Source of the DNA: Providencia stuartii
Lineage (GTDB): Bacteria > Pseudomonadota > Gammaproteobacteria > Enterobacterales > Enterobacteriaceae
Length of the DNA: 64,000 bases
Direction: 5' to 3'
Assembly: GCA_900455155.1 (NCBI GenBank)
Contig: UGUC01000002.1
Coordinates: 310,001-374,000, forward strand
The position numbers and the translations under genes were made by a program. How positions within the stretch are numbered: the first letter of the stretch is position 1; each line of letters starts with the position of its first letter. Below the pieces are notes generated by a model. That model did no database searches, had not been told where the DNA came from, and was given only the letters and a program-made list of their open reading frames with translations. Positions 1 through 9,905 of the stretch are shown piece by piece.

Positions 1-850
1 CTCGTTATAAAACCGGATTAGAAACTGAACGTTTAATGGAAGTTCAGCAAGTTCTTGAATCTGCAAAAAAAGCGAAGCAAGCAGGTTCAACGCGTTTTTG
101 TATGGGAGCCGCTTGGCGTAATCCTCGTGAGGCGCGATATGCCTTATCTCGAAATGATGGTGCGAGAGGTGAAATCGCTAGGCATGGAAACCTGCATGAC
201 ACTGGGAATGATTGACGATAGCCAAGCTCAGCGCCTTGCCGAAGCGGGGCTTGATTACTACAACCATAATCTTGATACCTCCCCTGAATACTATGGCAAC
301 ATCATTACCACCAGAACTTATCAAGACCGCTTAGACACATTGGATAATGTACGTAATGCGGGTATCAAAGTGTGCTCTGGAGGGATTCTTGGTTTAGGGG
401 AAAAAATCAGCGATCGAGCAGCGCTGTTGGTTCAACTTGCGAATTTACCTAAACCACCAGAAAGTGTACCGATCAATATGCTGATGAAAATGGAAGGCAC
501 CCCGATGGCAGATAATGAAGATATCGATCCTTTTGATTTCATTCGAACTATTGCAGTAGCACGTATTATGATGCCGACCTCTTACGTCCGTTTATCGGCG
601 GGTCGCGAATATATGAACGAGCAAACCCAAGCACTCTGTTTTATGGCAGGCGCTAATTCCGTATTTTATGGTTGTAAGCTGTTAACCGCTCCTAATCCGA
701 ATGAAAATAAAAGATATCTCCTTGTTTAAAAAATTGAATATTAACCCAGAGCGTATTGAAGTGAGCGAAGGGGATAATCAACAAGCGGCACAATTAGCGG
801 AGTCTATTTTGACAGCCGATAATTCACAGTTCTATAACGCGGCTGTCTAA
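1..850 (+). pseudogene. bioB: Biotin synthase, 5' truncated by window edge, two frame breaks
   Basis: Radical-SAM enzyme that inserts sulfur into dethiobiotin to make biotin. The reading frame enters at position 3 (reads [14 protein letters not shown]), just after where the CxxxCxxC cluster loop should lie, so roughly the first 60 residues are outside the window. Conserved blocks are visible: [27 protein letters not shown] and SAGRE, which carry the ligands of the [2Fe-2S] cluster in this family. Two single extra bases break the frame, one G near 129-133 and one A near 705-709; with both removed the protein runs unbroken to the TAA at 848-850 and matches the expected C-terminus. The stop shares its last base with the bioF start. 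Identity is secure; whether the breaks are real is not. Confidence 0.93.
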
Positions 851-2005
851 TGAGTTGGCAAACATTTATTCAAGCGCAACTCGAGCAGGCGTAAACAAAA
901 TGCGGCTTGGCGTAAAAGAACCTGTATTGATTACAGCACAGGTCGTGAGTTGCGAATTAACGGGGAAAATTACCTGAATTTTTCAGGAAATGATTACTTA
1001 GGGTTAAGCCATCACCCCAAGGTCGTCGAGGCTTGGCAGCAAGGCGCCACATTATATGGCACCGGCAGTGGCGGTTCAGGGCACATTACTGGTTTTACTC
1101 GCGCCCATTATGATTTGGAAAACGCGCTATCTGCATGGTTGGGATATCCAAGGGCACTATTATTTATTTCTGGTTTTGCGGCGAATCAAGCGGTGATCAC
1201 CGCTTTAATGGGCAAGGGGAGCGCATTTTAGCCGATAAACTTAGTCATGCTTCGATTTTAGAGGCATCAATGCTTTCAAAAGCTAATTTACGGCGATTTG
1301 CTCACAATAGCCCTGCATCATTACAAAAAATTGCTCACCAGCACTTTAGATGCAAAGACACTCGTGATTAGTGAAGGGTGTTTAGCATGGATGGTGACAG
1401 TGCGCCTTTAGCGGAATTAAAACAGCTCGCGGAACAACATCACGCTTGGTTAATGGTCGATGATGCCCATGGTATTGGCGTGAGAGGGCGAGAAGGGCGT
1501 GTAGTTGTGATGTGCATGGTATTAAACCTGAATTACTGATTGTCACCTTCGGTAAAGCATTTGGTTTGAGTGGCGCTGCCGTTCTGTGTGATGAAGCAAC
1601 CGCAGATTACTTTATTCAAGCGGCTCGCCAACCTTATTTATAGTACCTCAATGCCACCAGCTCAGGCAGTTGCGCTATCAGCAGCGTTACAGCAGATCCG
1701 TACAGCCGATGATGCAAGGGAACGGCTTAATCAACATATTGAATATTTCAGAAAAAATAGTCAATTTAGTGATCTGCAATTAGCTGATTCACAGATGGCA
1801 ATTCAACCCGTCATTGTGGGTGATAATGAGGTGAGCTTACAGCTTTCTGATTATTTACGACAAAAAGGGCTATGGGTACAAGCGATACGTCCACCGACTG
1901 TCCCCACCAGGCAGTGCACGGCTCCGCATTACCTTGAGTGCAGCTCATCACCAACAAGATATCGATCAACTGTTGGAGGCGTTAAATGGTTTTACCATTA
2001 AGTGA
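850..2005 (+). pseudogene. bioF: 8-amino-7-oxononanoate synthase (KAPA synthase), many frame breaks
   Basis: PLP enzyme condensing pimeloyl-ACP and L-alanine in biotin synthesis. Start ATG at 850 overlaps the bioB stop (TAATG). Family blocks are readable in different frames: [37 protein letters not shown], the aspartate block LMVDDAHG, then [12 protein letters not shown] which holds the PLP lysine, and [10 protein letters not shown]. About seven single-base indels separate them (near 890, 1215, 1330, 1373, 1501, 1632, 1908), both insertions and deletions, the densest cluster in the window. If all are corrected the product ends at TGA 2003-2005, overlapping the first 20 bases of bioC. As written it cannot make a functional enzyme. 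This is either a decayed gene or a poorly read stretch; intact bioC and bioD on the same operon favour the latter. Confidence 0.88.
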
Positions 2006-2762
2006 TGAAAAACAAAAAATCGCTTCGGCTTTTGGTAAAGCAGCAAAACGCTATGATTCGATAGCTTATTATCAACAAAATAGTGGTCATCAACTGCTGG
2101 ATTTATTAGCTTCAGCACGGGTCAATTTACCGGCTAAAAAAGTGATTGATGTTGGCTGTGGCACTGGTTTTTTCAGCCAAATAATTAAAGCACAAGGGGC
2201 TGAAGTGACCGCATTAGATTTATCGTCCGGCATGTTGGAGGTTGCACGTCAAAAAAATGCGGCTGAACAGTATATCTGTGCGGATATGGAAGCACTGCCT
2301 TTTGCCGATCAAACTTTTAATGTGGTTTTTTCTAATTTGGCTATCCAATGGTGCTCTGACTTATCACTGGCCCTAACTGAACTACATCGAGTGACTAAAA
2401 ATGGTGGGGTGATTGTATTTACCACGCTTGCTAAAGGCTCTCTATCGGAGCTATCGCAAGCTTGGGCTAGGTTAGATGGCTATTCGCATGTGAATGAATT
2501 TTTAAGTTTTGAACAGATAAGCGCGAGTTGCCAACCATGGCAGCATCAATTGCTGCTTCAGACCGATACACTACATTTTTCGGATTTAGCTCGATTATTG
2601 AATTCATTGAAAGGCATTGGCGCGACCCATCTCACCGCAGGGCGACGTGGTGGATTGATGACAAGGCAGCGATTACATCTACTTGAGAGCGCTTATCCCA
2701 CGTCAGCAAACGGTCTTGAGCTCACTTATCAAACTGTATTTGGAATAATTTATCGTGACTAA
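1986..2762 (+). CDS. bioC: Malonyl-ACP O-methyltransferase BioC
   Basis: SAM-dependent methyltransferase that methylates malonyl-ACP so that fatty-acid synthase can build the pimeloyl moiety of biotin. The 258-residue product is of usual length. Motif I of class I methyltransferases, [11 protein letters not shown], lies at residues 53-63; the N-terminal [16 protein letters not shown] block is characteristic of BioC. ATG at 1986 lies inside the end of bioF (20-base overlap) and the gene overlaps bioD by 8 bases, the tight packing expected of the bioBFCD operon. The frame is intact. Confidence 0.95.
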   Translation: MVLPLSDEKQKIASAFGKAAKRYDSIAYYQQNSGHQLLDLLASARVNLPAKKVIDVGCGTGFFSQIIKAQGAEVTALDLSSGMLEVARQKNAAEQYICADMEALPFADQTFNVVFSNLAIQWCSDLSLALTELHRVTKNGGVIVFTTLAKGSLSELSQAWARLDGYSHVNEFLSFEQISASCQPWQHQLLLQTDTLHFSDLARLLNSLKGIGATHLTAGRRGGLMTRQRLHLLESAYPTSANGLELTYQTVFGIIYRD

Positions 2763-3429
2763 AACTTATTTTGTGACCGGCACTGATACTGAGGTCGGTA
2801 AAACAGTAGTCAGTTGCGCATTACTGCAAGCGGCTAAACAATTGGGTTATCAAACCGCGGGTTATAAACCGGTTGCTTCAGGCAGCGAACAAACAGCACA
2901 AGGGCTGCGTAACAGTGATGCACTTTTTTTACAAACAAACAGCACATTGCCGTTAACTTACCAAGAAGTGAATCCAATTGTATTCGAAGCGCCAACATCT
3001 CCACATATTATTAGCGAAAAAGTTGGGCTGCCAATTGATTTTTCAGTGATGACAAACGGATTAAAACATTTGCAGTCAAAAGCGCAGTGGGTGTTGGTTG
3101 AAGGTGCTGGCGGCTGGTATACGCCATTATCAGCACAACAAAGTTATGCAGATTGGGTGGTTGAGCAACAATTGCCAGTGATTATGGTGGTTGGCATCAA
3201 ACTGGGTTGTATTAATCATGCCTTATTAACCGCACAAGCGATTAACCAAGCAGGGCTAAAATTGGTGGGGTGGGTGGCGAATGAAGTCGAACCGGCAGGA
3301 ACCTATCAGGCCGAATATATAGAGACATTGCACCGTTCGATCAATGCGCCTTGCCTTGGTATCATTCCTCATCAAGATGCCGAACAATTTGCCGATGTAG
3401 GGCAGTATGTTGATGTGACAGCGATTTAA
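2755..3429 (+). CDS. bioD: Dethiobiotin synthetase
   Basis: ATP-dependent carboxylase that closes the ureido ring of dethiobiotin from 7,8-diaminopelargonate and CO2. The 224-residue protein is intact, with the P-loop GTDTEVGKTVVS at residues 9-20 and the EGAGGWYTPL block. The start is GTG at 2755, overlapping bioC by 8 bases; no better ATG is available. It is the last gene of the biotin operon and is followed within 30 bases by a hairpin. Confidence 0.95.
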   Translation: MTKTYFVTGTDTEVGKTVVSCALLQAAKQLGYQTAGYKPVASGSEQTAQGLRNSDALFLQTNSTLPLTYQEVNPIVFEAPTSPHIISEKVGLPIDFSVMTNGLKHLQSKAQWVLVEGAGGWYTPLSAQQSYADWVVEQQLPVIMVVGIKLGCINHALLTAQAINQAGLKLVGWVANEVEPAGTYQAEYIETLHRSINAPCLGIIPHQDAEQFADVGQYVDVTAI

Positions 3430-3457
3430 TTTTTTAGTGGTTAATTGTCTATTTTAT

Positions 3458-3493
3458 CAGAGAGCTTGTTTTTCAATATAAACACGCTCTCTG
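3458..3493 (+). terminator. Hairpin downstream of bioD
   Basis: Arms CAGAGAGC (3458-3465) and GCTCTCTG (3486-3493) pair perfectly around a 20-base loop, 29 bases after the bioD stop. There is no clean T-run after it, so intrinsic termination is plausible but not certain. Confidence 0.5.
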
Positions 3494-4164
3494 GTGTATT
3501 GAACGAAAACTCTTTTGTTGTGCAACGGCTCAGTCTAAACGTAACCCTGCGCCTATCTCTTCCGTTGAATTATCAAGCGATAAAATGACATGTCTTGATT
3601 CATCAAGTTCACGCCATCCTTCCCATTTTTCATGGCGACTTGGCTTAATTAGGGGCTTGTGTGTAAAGCCCCTATATTAAATTTTTATATTCTAAATAAT
3701 TCAATATTCAGGTAGGCAATAAACGGAGATAGGCAGGGAGTATCGATAACTATCAGACTCGTCTGGCTGAGCGCATTCAATAATCTTATATCCTGAAGTA
3801 GATGCTATAACTTGAGCGTTGTTAAACAGCAAAAATATCCTTTAACACCGAATGATAAGGACGATGGCGTAGTCATGGTACATTGAGTGTAATGTTTGGT
3901 TATTTATGATCGGAAAAGTGTGCCTATCTAGTGGATCTTACTAGATAATTTTTTATGTTCCTGTTTATTCTGTGTAAAAGGCTATTTTGGATCGTTAATC
4001 CGTCATTTTTGTCAACTCGGATCCGTTAAAAAAGAGTAAATACTGTTTTTATGATAAATTCTGAGTAAAAATATTTTCACTGAATTGCCATTTTTTTGTC
4101 ATGTATATGCGCTATGTGGTTTTTAGAGTGGAACGGAAACGCACTATCTGAAAGGGATTGCAGA

Positions 4165-4189
4165 GTTATCCACTATTTCTGTGGATAAC
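4165..4189. promoter_or_regulatory. Inverted pair of DnaA boxes upstream of uvrB
   Basis: GTTATCCAC (4165-4173) and GTGGATAAC (4181-4189) form a perfect inverted repeat around a 7-base spacer. Each arm contains TTATCCAC, close to the DnaA box TTATNCACA. The E. coli uvrB upstream region is known to carry a DnaA-binding site, so conservation of position supports the call. Binding here is inferred from sequence only. A second TGGGGATAACC lies at about 4391-4401. Confidence 0.6.
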
Positions 4190-4457
4190 CTTGTGAATTA
4201 GATCTAAAAAAACAACCGAATCCAAGGTGACAAGCGGCTTTGCCTTTATTTGATGTGATTTCAGACTTATAAATAATAACTTTAAAATACAATAAGTTAA
4301 ATAAAATCAAGACATGGGTTGTTATTTGAGATAAGACTAGAAGTCGCATCAGCATAAAATATATAAATCACTTTAGGTCAAGAAAAATTTTTGGGGATAA
4401 CCTTGTTTTAACCACAATAAAAAATTGCTGGAGAATTTTTAAACTCAGCACTTGAAG

Positions 4458-4474
4458 CTGGTTTTTTATCCCAG
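4458..4474 (+). promoter_or_regulatory. LexA-like (SOS) box of uvrB, one base over-long
   Basis: CTG at 4458-4460 and CAG at 4472-4474 flank a T-rich core, 37 bases before the uvrB start and in the position of the E. coli uvrB SOS box. The spacing is 11 bases instead of the consensus CTG-N10-CAG. One extra base here would be in line with the insertion errors seen elsewhere in the window. Confidence 0.5.
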
Positions 4475-4510
4475 TATCATAAGGGGGAGATCGGTTAAGA
4501 GGCGTGGGTA

Positions 4511-6529
4511 ATGAGTAAAGTATTTAAATTGTATTCTGATTTTCAGCCTGGTGGGGATCAACCCGAGGCAATTCGTCAGCTTTCTGAAGGGTTAGAAGAT
4601 GGACTTGCTCATCAAACCTTACTCGGGGTAACAGGCTCAGGTAAAACCTTTACGATTGCCAATGTCATCGCCAAAGAAAATCGCCCAACCATGTTAATGG
4701 CACACAATAAGACGTTGGCAGCACAATTGTACAGTGAGATGAAAGCCTTCTTCCCTGACAATGCCGTTGAATACTTTGTCTCTTATTATGATTATTATCA
4801 GCCAGAAGCCTATGTGCCTAGTTCAGATACCTTTATCGAAAAAGATGCGTCTGTTAACGAGCATATTGAGCAAATGCGTCTGTCAGCGACAAAAGCACTA
4901 CTTGAACGGCGTGATGTGATAGTTGTGGCTTCTGTTTCGGCTATTTATGGTCTTGGTGATCCTGATAGCTATTTAAAAATGATGCTGCATTTGACCGATG
5001 GGATGATTATCGATCAGCGGGCTATTTTGCGGCGCTTAGCCGATCTGCAATATACACGTAACGACCAAGCTTTTACCCGAGGTACGTTCCGCGTACGGGG
5101 CGAGGTGATTGATATTTTCCCTGCAGAATCAGATGAATATGCGTTACGTGTCGAATTATTTGATGAAGAAGTGGAACGATTGTCTTTGTTCGACCCATTA
5201 ACGGGGCAAATTCAGCATCGTGTTCCTCGCTTTACAGTTTATCCGAAAACCCACTATGTGACGCCGAGAGAGCGGATCTTAGAAGCGATGGAACAAATTA
5301 AGGTTGAACTGGCGGATAGGCGTAAGGTGCTCCTCGAAAATAATAAATTGCTAGAAGAACAACGTATCACCCAACGTACTCAATTTGATCTCGAAATGAT
5401 GAATGAGCTGGGTTATTGCTCAGGTATTGAGAACTATTCACGTTATTTGTCTGGTCGCGCGCCAGGAGAGCCGCCACCGACGCTGTTTGATTACCTACCT
5501 GCTGATGGTTTATTGGTGGTGGATGAGTCGCACGTTACTATCCCGCAGATCGGAGCGATGTATAAAGGTGACCGCTCTCGTAAAGAAACACTGGTAGAGT
5601 ATGGATTCCGTTTACCGTCTGCGCTTGATAATCGACCATTACGTTTTGAAGAGTTTGAGGCGCTTGCGCCACAAACTATCTATGTTTCCGCGACGCCGGG
5701 TAATTATGAAATAGAAAAATCAGGTTCAGAGGTGATAGAGCAGGTTGTGCGACCAACAGGCTTGCTAGATCCTGTGATTGAAGTGCGGCCTGTTGCCACT
5801 CAGGTTGATGATTTGCTTTCTGAAATTCGTATTCGTTCGCAGAAAAACGAGCGTGTGTTGGTGACAACGTTAACAAAACGAATGGCAGAAGATTTAACGG
5901 AATACCTTGAAGAGCATGGTGAACGGGTTCGTTATTTACACTCTGATATTGATACGGTAGAACGGGTTGAAATCATTCGTGACCTACGTTTAGGTGAGTT
6001 TGATGTGCTGGTGGGGATCAACTTGCTGAGAGAGGGTCTCGATATGCCAGAAGTGTCATTGGTGGCTATTCTCGATGCCGATAAAGAAGGCTTTTTACGC
6101 TCTGAACGTTCACTCATTCAGACAATTGGTCGTGCGGCGCGTAACCTTAATGGTAAAGCAATTTTATATGGCGATAGAATCACCAATTCAATGGAAAAGG
6201 CCATCAAAGAAACGGAACGCCGCCGTGCTAAGCAGATAGCCTTTAATGAGCAACACGGTATTGTGCCGCAAGGCCTGAACAAAAAAATTGGCGATATCTT
6301 GCAAATTGGTCACAAAGTGGGTGGCAAATCGAAAGGTCGCAATAAAGAGAGTGCCAAAATCGATAAACGTGAAGATATCCAATTATTATCAACAAAAGAA
6401 TTGGAACAACGTATTTCGCAACTTGAAGCGCAGATGTATAAACACGCTCAGGATTTAGAGTTTGAAGCGGCGGCAAATGTAAGGGATCAATTGCAAGAGC
6501 TAAGGGAGCGTTTTATTGCTAATTCATGA
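4511..6529 (+). CDS. uvrB: Excinuclease ABC subunit UvrB
   Basis: Damage-verifying helicase-like subunit of nucleotide excision repair; it takes over DNA from UvrA and recruits UvrC. The 672-residue intact product has Walker A GVTGSGKT at residues 39-46, the beta-hairpin region with [12 protein letters not shown] near 95-106, the VVDESH box near 340, helicase motifs through TIGRAARN, and a C-terminal UVR domain ([17 protein letters not shown]) that contacts UvrC. It is preceded by a LexA-like box and a DnaA-box palindrome, consistent with SOS induction. Length matches the family. Confidence 0.98.
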   Translation: MSKVFKLYSDFQPGGDQPEAIRQLSEGLEDGLAHQTLLGVTGSGKTFTIANVIAKENRPTMLMAHNKTLAAQLYSEMKAFFPDNAVEYFVSYYDYYQPEAYVPSSDTFIEKDASVNEHIEQMRLSATKALLERRDVIVVASVSAIYGLGDPDSYLKMMLHLTDGMIIDQRAILRRLADLQYTRNDQAFTRGTFRVRGEVIDIFPAESDEYALRVELFDEEVERLSLFDPLTGQIQHRVPRFTVYPKTHYVTPRERILEAMEQIKVELADRRKVLLENNKLLEEQRITQRTQFDLEMMNELGYCSGIENYSRYLSGRAPGEPPPTLFDYLPADGLLVVDESHVTIPQIGAMYKGDRSRKETLVEYGFRLPSALDNRPLRFEEFEALAPQTIYVSATPGNYEIEKSGSEVIEQVVRPTGLLDPVIEVRPVATQVDDLLSEIRIRSQKNERVLVTTLTKRMAEDLTEYLEEHGERVRYLHSDIDTVERVEIIRDLRLGEFDVLVGINLLREGLDMPEVSLVAILDADKEGFLRSERSLIQTIGRAARNLNGKAILYGDRITNSMEKAIKETERRRAKQIAFNEQHGIVPQGLNKKIGDILQIGHKVGGKSKGRNKESAKIDKREDIQLLSTKELEQRISQLEAQMYKHAQDLEFEAAANVRDQLQELRERFIANS

Positions 6530-6605
6530 TGCTACAAAGGTTAACGGCTCTGTGAGTTTTTGCTGTTAACCTTTGGCGTGATTGGTGGTGATATCCCGTG
6601 GTGGT

Positions 6606-7514
6606 TTAAAACAAACGCACGGTTTCTTCGATAGCTTGCAAGAGTAGCTTACGGTCATGACGATAAGGAATATCATCGGCCTCTAACACCCGTTGAGTGA
6701 CTAACCGCTCATGGCGAATAGGCGCGATATTCGTTCTAGGGCCAACAATCACGGCATCAATTTTTTTGCAGCCGATATGCTGCTCCATCATGGTTAACTT
6801 TTCTTGTAACGTGAGGCTAGCTGCGGATGTACTTAGCTCTTTACCTAGGTTACCGATATAGATCATCGGGGCTTTACATTCGCGCAAAGCATCCGTGATA
6901 TCTTCCAACAGTAGCAGTGGCATCAGGCTGGTGAAGAAACTACCCGGACCAATTAAAATTAAATCCGCTTGATGAATTGCTTCAATCGCTTCTGCTGTGG
7001 CTTTTACGGTTGGGTAGAGTCGTAACTCTTTCGGTAATTCAATCAGAGCATCAACATTGACCTCGCCATACACTTCATTACCCATCTCATCAATCGCCAT
7101 TAAGTCGACGGGAGATTCTGACATAGGAATGAGTTTGGCATCCACTTTGAGCATATTGCGGATCAAATTAATGGCATCAAGAGGGCGTACACTGAGGTGA
7201 TCTAATGACTTTAGCATCAGATTACCCAAATTATGGCCTGAAAGTTCGCCGTTGCCACTAAAACGGTATTCAAACATCGCCGATGCGATTGATGGCTCAG
7301 TAATTAATTGATTGAGGCAGTTGCGCATATCTCCCCAAGCAATCCCACCTTCCGCTCGACGAATACGACCAGTAGAACCACCATTATCCGTCGTGGTGAC
7401 AATTCCAGTTAATCGAGAGCCTAAAGAGGAAAGCGAAGACATTACGCGACCAAGCCCATGTCCGCCGCCAAGGGCGACAACATGCCTAAAATCAGTCAAA
7501 CTACTATTCGGCAT
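6606..7514 (-). CDS. ybhK: YvcK/YbhK family UDP-sugar-binding protein (putative gluconeogenesis factor)
   Basis: Cytosolic CofD-like protein of 302 residues; homologues (YvcK) bind UDP-GlcNAc and are needed for growth on gluconeogenic carbon sources. The N-terminal glycine-rich [16 protein letters not shown] block (residues 13-28) and the [11 protein letters not shown] loop are clear, as is GPGSFFTSL. It is convergent with uvrB (76-base gap) and divergent from moaA, the same order as in E. coli. The biochemical role in enterics is not settled. Confidence 0.93.
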   Translation of the reverse strand: MPNSSLTDFRHVVALGGGHGLGRVMSSLSSLGSRLTGIVTTTDNGGSTGRIRRAEGGIAWGDMRNCLNQLITEPSIASAMFEYRFSGNGELSGHNLGNLMLKSLDHLSVRPLDAINLIRNMLKVDAKLIPMSESPVDLMAIDEMGNEVYGEVNVDALIELPKELRLYPTVKATAEAIEAIHQADLILIGPGSFFTSLMPLLLLEDITDALRECKAPMIYIGNLGKELSTSAASLTLQEKLTMMEQHIGCKKIDAVIVGPRTNIAPIRHERLVTQRVLEADDIPYRHDRKLLLQAIEETVRLF

Positions 7515-8051
7515 AGTGTTCCTATATCAGTTATTTTTTCAGCGCCAAGGCTATTATACAGTGTTATTGCCAGTTAAATGCAATTTAAAACGCGATTATC
7601 ACGTCTATCACAAAACGGCGCTAATTTATCATAAAACACCGTTTGGGGGTCATTTACCGTCATCATTGACAGATAAAAATTGAAAATGATGGCAGTTTAA
7701 ACAGCAATTATCTCATAGGGCTGTTTTTTACTATCCAAAAAAGATCAAAATTTGGGGCAAACCTAATCTAAGATTGCTCTTAATTAACGATTAAAAATAG
7801 GGGCTGGATGTTTTTTGTACATGCGCTTAATATTGGGTTTAATTGATGACATAATACAAATTAGAACATTAAATTTATACTGAATTAACAAACGCATAAC
7901 TAAACCCTAAGTCGTTGTATAATATATTATATATCGAAATTCAAATTCGCTTTTTCCTTTCTTTTACGCTAAAATCCCCACATAAACTAAGTGAACAAAG
8001 TGAGCAATTTGATTGTTAACCTATGCTGGCTTTGTGGGCTTGTTGATAAAT
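7515..8051. other. ybhK-moaA divergent regulatory spacer
   Basis: About 540 AT-rich bases with no credible gene. It should contain the ybhK promoter on the left and the moaA promoter on the right. A possible ModE site lies at 7913-7936, and the Moco RNA leader starts near 8052. The open frame at 7312-7683 runs backwards through ybhK and is discounted. Confidence 0.6.
7913..7936 (+). promoter_or_regulatory. Possible ModE operator in the moaA promoter region
   Basis: A 24-base element begins CGTTGTATA and ends TATATATCG, with a perfect inner palindrome TATAATATATTATA. Length and end bases resemble ModE operators of enterics (for example the modA site CGTTATAT...TACATAACG). In E. coli ModE with molybdate activates moaA. 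The AT-rich core also offers a TATAAT-like -10, so a plain promoter is an alternative reading. Confidence 0.4.
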
Positions 8052-8168
8052 ATCACTCCTAGCCTTTGTGTCTAAGTTCGCGATAACGAATATGATGCTT
8101 TGGCCGTGGCCTCTGAGCCACCAGGGTGCAAGATAGAAATGTCTGCATCTCCCGTATTTGGAAAGGTG
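8052..8168 (+). ncRNA. Moco RNA motif (molybdenum cofactor riboswitch)
   Basis: The moaA leader keeps the hallmark blocks of the Moco RNA in the order seen before E. coli moaA: CACTCCTAGCC, GCGATAACGAA, a GGCCGTGGCC hairpin, GAGCCACCAGGGTGCAAGA, then ATGTCTGCATCTCCCGT and GGAAAGGTGTC reaching the ribosome-binding site. In E. coli this RNA lowers moa expression when Moco is available. I infer the call from aligned blocks read by eye; no folding was computed. Confidence 0.85.
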
Positions 8169-8173
8169 TCATT

Positions 8174-9155
8174 ATGCAGCAGCTTGTCGATCAATTTGCT
8201 CGGAAATTTTATTATCTCCGTTTATCTATTACAGATGTTTTGCAACTTTCGTTGCACATACTGCCTTCCCGATGGTTATAAACCAAGTGGTCGTCACGAA
8301 TTCCTTTCACTGAGTGAAATTCAGCGCATTAGCCGTGCTTTCGCAGAATTGGGCACAGAAAAGGTACGCATCACAGGCGGCGAGCCGACCATGCGTAAAG
8401 ATTTTACCGATATCATTGCCGCTATCCATGAAAATCAAGCGATCAAAAAAATTGCGGTGACGACAAATGGTTATCGTATGGCTCGTGATGTACAAAAATG
8501 GAAAGAGGCGGGACTCGGAGCGATTAATGTCAGTGTTGATAGCCTAGACCCGCGTCAATTTGCGGCAATTACTGGGCAAGACAAGTTTTATCAAGTGATG
8601 CAAGGCATTGATGCTGCCTTTGAAGCGGGATTTGACAAGGTCAAAGTCAACGCAGTATTGATGAAAAACGTCAATGATATTGCTTTAAAATCCTTTTTAA
8701 ATTGGATCAAACATCGTCCAATCCAACTCCGCTTTATCGAATTAATGGAAACGGGGGAAGGGAGTGACCTTTTTAATCGTTTCCATATTTCGGGAGAAAC
8801 GATCCGCGACCGTCTTATTGAAGAGGGGTGGTACAGTGTGCCACGCTCTCGTAGCGATGGCCCCGCCCAAGTCTTTAGCCACCCTGATTACCAAGGGGAA
8901 ATTGGTCTTATCATGCCTTATGAAAAAGATTTCTGCCAAAGTTGTAACCGACTACGCGTTTCTTCTTTGGGGAATCTTCATCTGTGCCTATTCGGTGAAA
9001 ATGGTATCCCACTACGTGATTTGTTAAGTGACGATAATCAAAACGAAGCATTAAAAGCACGTATTCAAAGTGGTCTACAATTTAAGCGAGAGACGCACTT
9101 TTTACATATGGGCGACAGTGGCATCACCCCGAATTTATCCGTTATTGGCGGTTAA
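8174..9155 (+). CDS. moaA: GTP 3',8-cyclase MoaA, one frame break near the N-terminus
   Basis: Radical-SAM enzyme for the first step of molybdopterin synthesis, converting GTP to 3',8-cyclo-7,8-dihydro-GTP. The natural start is ATG at 8174 ([20 protein letters not shown]), directly after the Moco RNA. An extra T in the run 8238-8241 throws the frame just before the first cluster motif; the next frame continues with CNFRCTYC. The second [4Fe-4S] site CQSCNRL plus a downstream HLCL cysteine and the essential C-terminal Gly-Gly (SVIGG) are present. The open frame extending left to 8100 is an artefact of the break, since it runs through the riboswitch. Confidence 0.94.
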
Positions 9156-9182
9156 TGAATTTTTGATTTTTCAGGAGAAAAT

Positions 9183-9662
9183 ATGTCCCAACTGACTCAT
9201 ATTAATGCGTCGGGTGAAGCGCATATGGTGGATGTTTCTGCAAAAGCTGAAACAGTCCGTGAAGCGAGAGCCGAAGCATTTGTCACGATGAATAAAGAGA
9301 CCTTAGCGATGATTGTTGAGGGGAGCCATCATAAAGGCGATGTATTTGCGACCGCACGTATTGCTGGTATTCAAGCAGCGAAAAAAACATGGGAGCTGAT
9401 CCCGTTATGTCATCCGTTGCTGCTAACAAAAGTTGAAGTGACGTTGCAAGCATTGCCGGAGCAAAACCAAGTCCGTATTGAGTCCTGCTGTCGATTGACA
9501 GGAAAAACAGGGGTTGAAATGGAAGCATTAACTGCCGCTTCAGTAGCTGCTTTAACCATTTATGATATGTGTAAAGCGGTGCAAAAAGATATGGTAATTG
9601 GGCCTGTTCGCTTATTAGAAAAAACAGGTGGCAAATCTGGTCATTTTAAGGTGGACGCATGA
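9183..9662 (+). CDS. moaC: Cyclic pyranopterin monophosphate synthase MoaC
   Basis: Rearranges the MoaA product into cyclic pyranopterin monophosphate. The 159-residue intact protein has the family blocks [17 protein letters not shown] and [16 protein letters not shown]. The start follows AGGAGAAAAT. It lies 27 bases after moaA, with no moaB between them (E. coli has moaB there), and its stop overlaps the moaD start by 4 bases. Confidence 0.97.
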   Translation: MSQLTHINASGEAHMVDVSAKAETVREARAEAFVTMNKETLAMIVEGSHHKGDVFATARIAGIQAAKKTWELIPLCHPLLLTKVEVTLQALPEQNQVRIESCCRLTGKTGVEMEALTAASVAALTIYDMCKAVQKDMVIGPVRLLEKTGGKSGHFKVDA

Positions 9663-9904
9663 TTACGGTACTTTTTTTTGCTCAAGTACGTGAATTGGTG
9701 GGAACAGCTCGTCTCGAATTATCAGAACATTACTCAAATGTTGAAGCATTGCGTCAAGCATTGGCACAACGTGGTGACCGGTGGGCTTTAGCTTTAGAAG
9801 ATGGCAAGTTGTTAGCGGCAGTTAACCAATCTTTTGTAGCAACAGATCATCCATTGGAAGATGGCGACGAAGTGGCCTTTTTCCCACCGGTGACCGGGGG
9901 CTAA
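9659..9904 (+). CDS. moaD: Molybdopterin synthase sulfur carrier subunit MoaD
   Basis: Ubiquitin-fold sulfur carrier of 81 residues that ends in the required Gly-Gly (FFPPVTGG). MoeB (40 kb downstream in this window) adenylates this terminus and it becomes a thiocarboxylate that donates sulfur in the MoaE active site. Start overlaps moaC (ATGA); moaE follows after one base. Confidence 0.97.
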   Translation: MITVLFFAQVRELVGTARLELSEHYSNVEALRQALAQRGDRWALALEDGKLLAAVNQSFVATDHPLEDGDEVAFFPPVTGG

Positions 9905-9905
9905 G

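Larger units (their letters stand above)
3430..4510. other. Spacer between bioD and uvrB with decayed coding remnants
   Basis: No intact gene is visible in this 1.08 kb. On the minus strand two short stretches read like C-terminal ends of proteins: about 3535-3680, ending VILSLDNSTEEIGAGLRLD then stop, and about 3713-3850, ending SDSYRYSLPISVYCLPEY then stop. Neither has a convincing start and I recognise neither family. A perfect 8-base hairpin AGGGGCTT/AAGCCCCT lies at 3651-3673. The part nearest uvrB holds a DnaA-box palindrome and a LexA-like box, listed separately. Confidence 0.5.

Noticed and set aside
850-2005. Programmed ribosomal frameshifting in bioF, dinG or TSUP genes
   Set aside because: Breaks are many, lack slippery heptamers with stimulatory structures, and no such mechanism is known for these families.
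4173-4355. Minus-strand open frame of 60 codons upstream of uvrB
   Set aside because: Overlaps the DnaA-box palindrome, has low complexity and no start context; a chance frame.
7312-7683. Plus-strand open frame of 123 codons over the 5' end of ybhK
   Set aside because: Antisense to a well-conserved gene, arginine/proline-rich composition typical of a shadow frame.
8100-8173. Upstream extension of moaA
   Set aside because: Runs through the Moco RNA and arises only because of a frame break; the MQQL start at 8174 matches the family.
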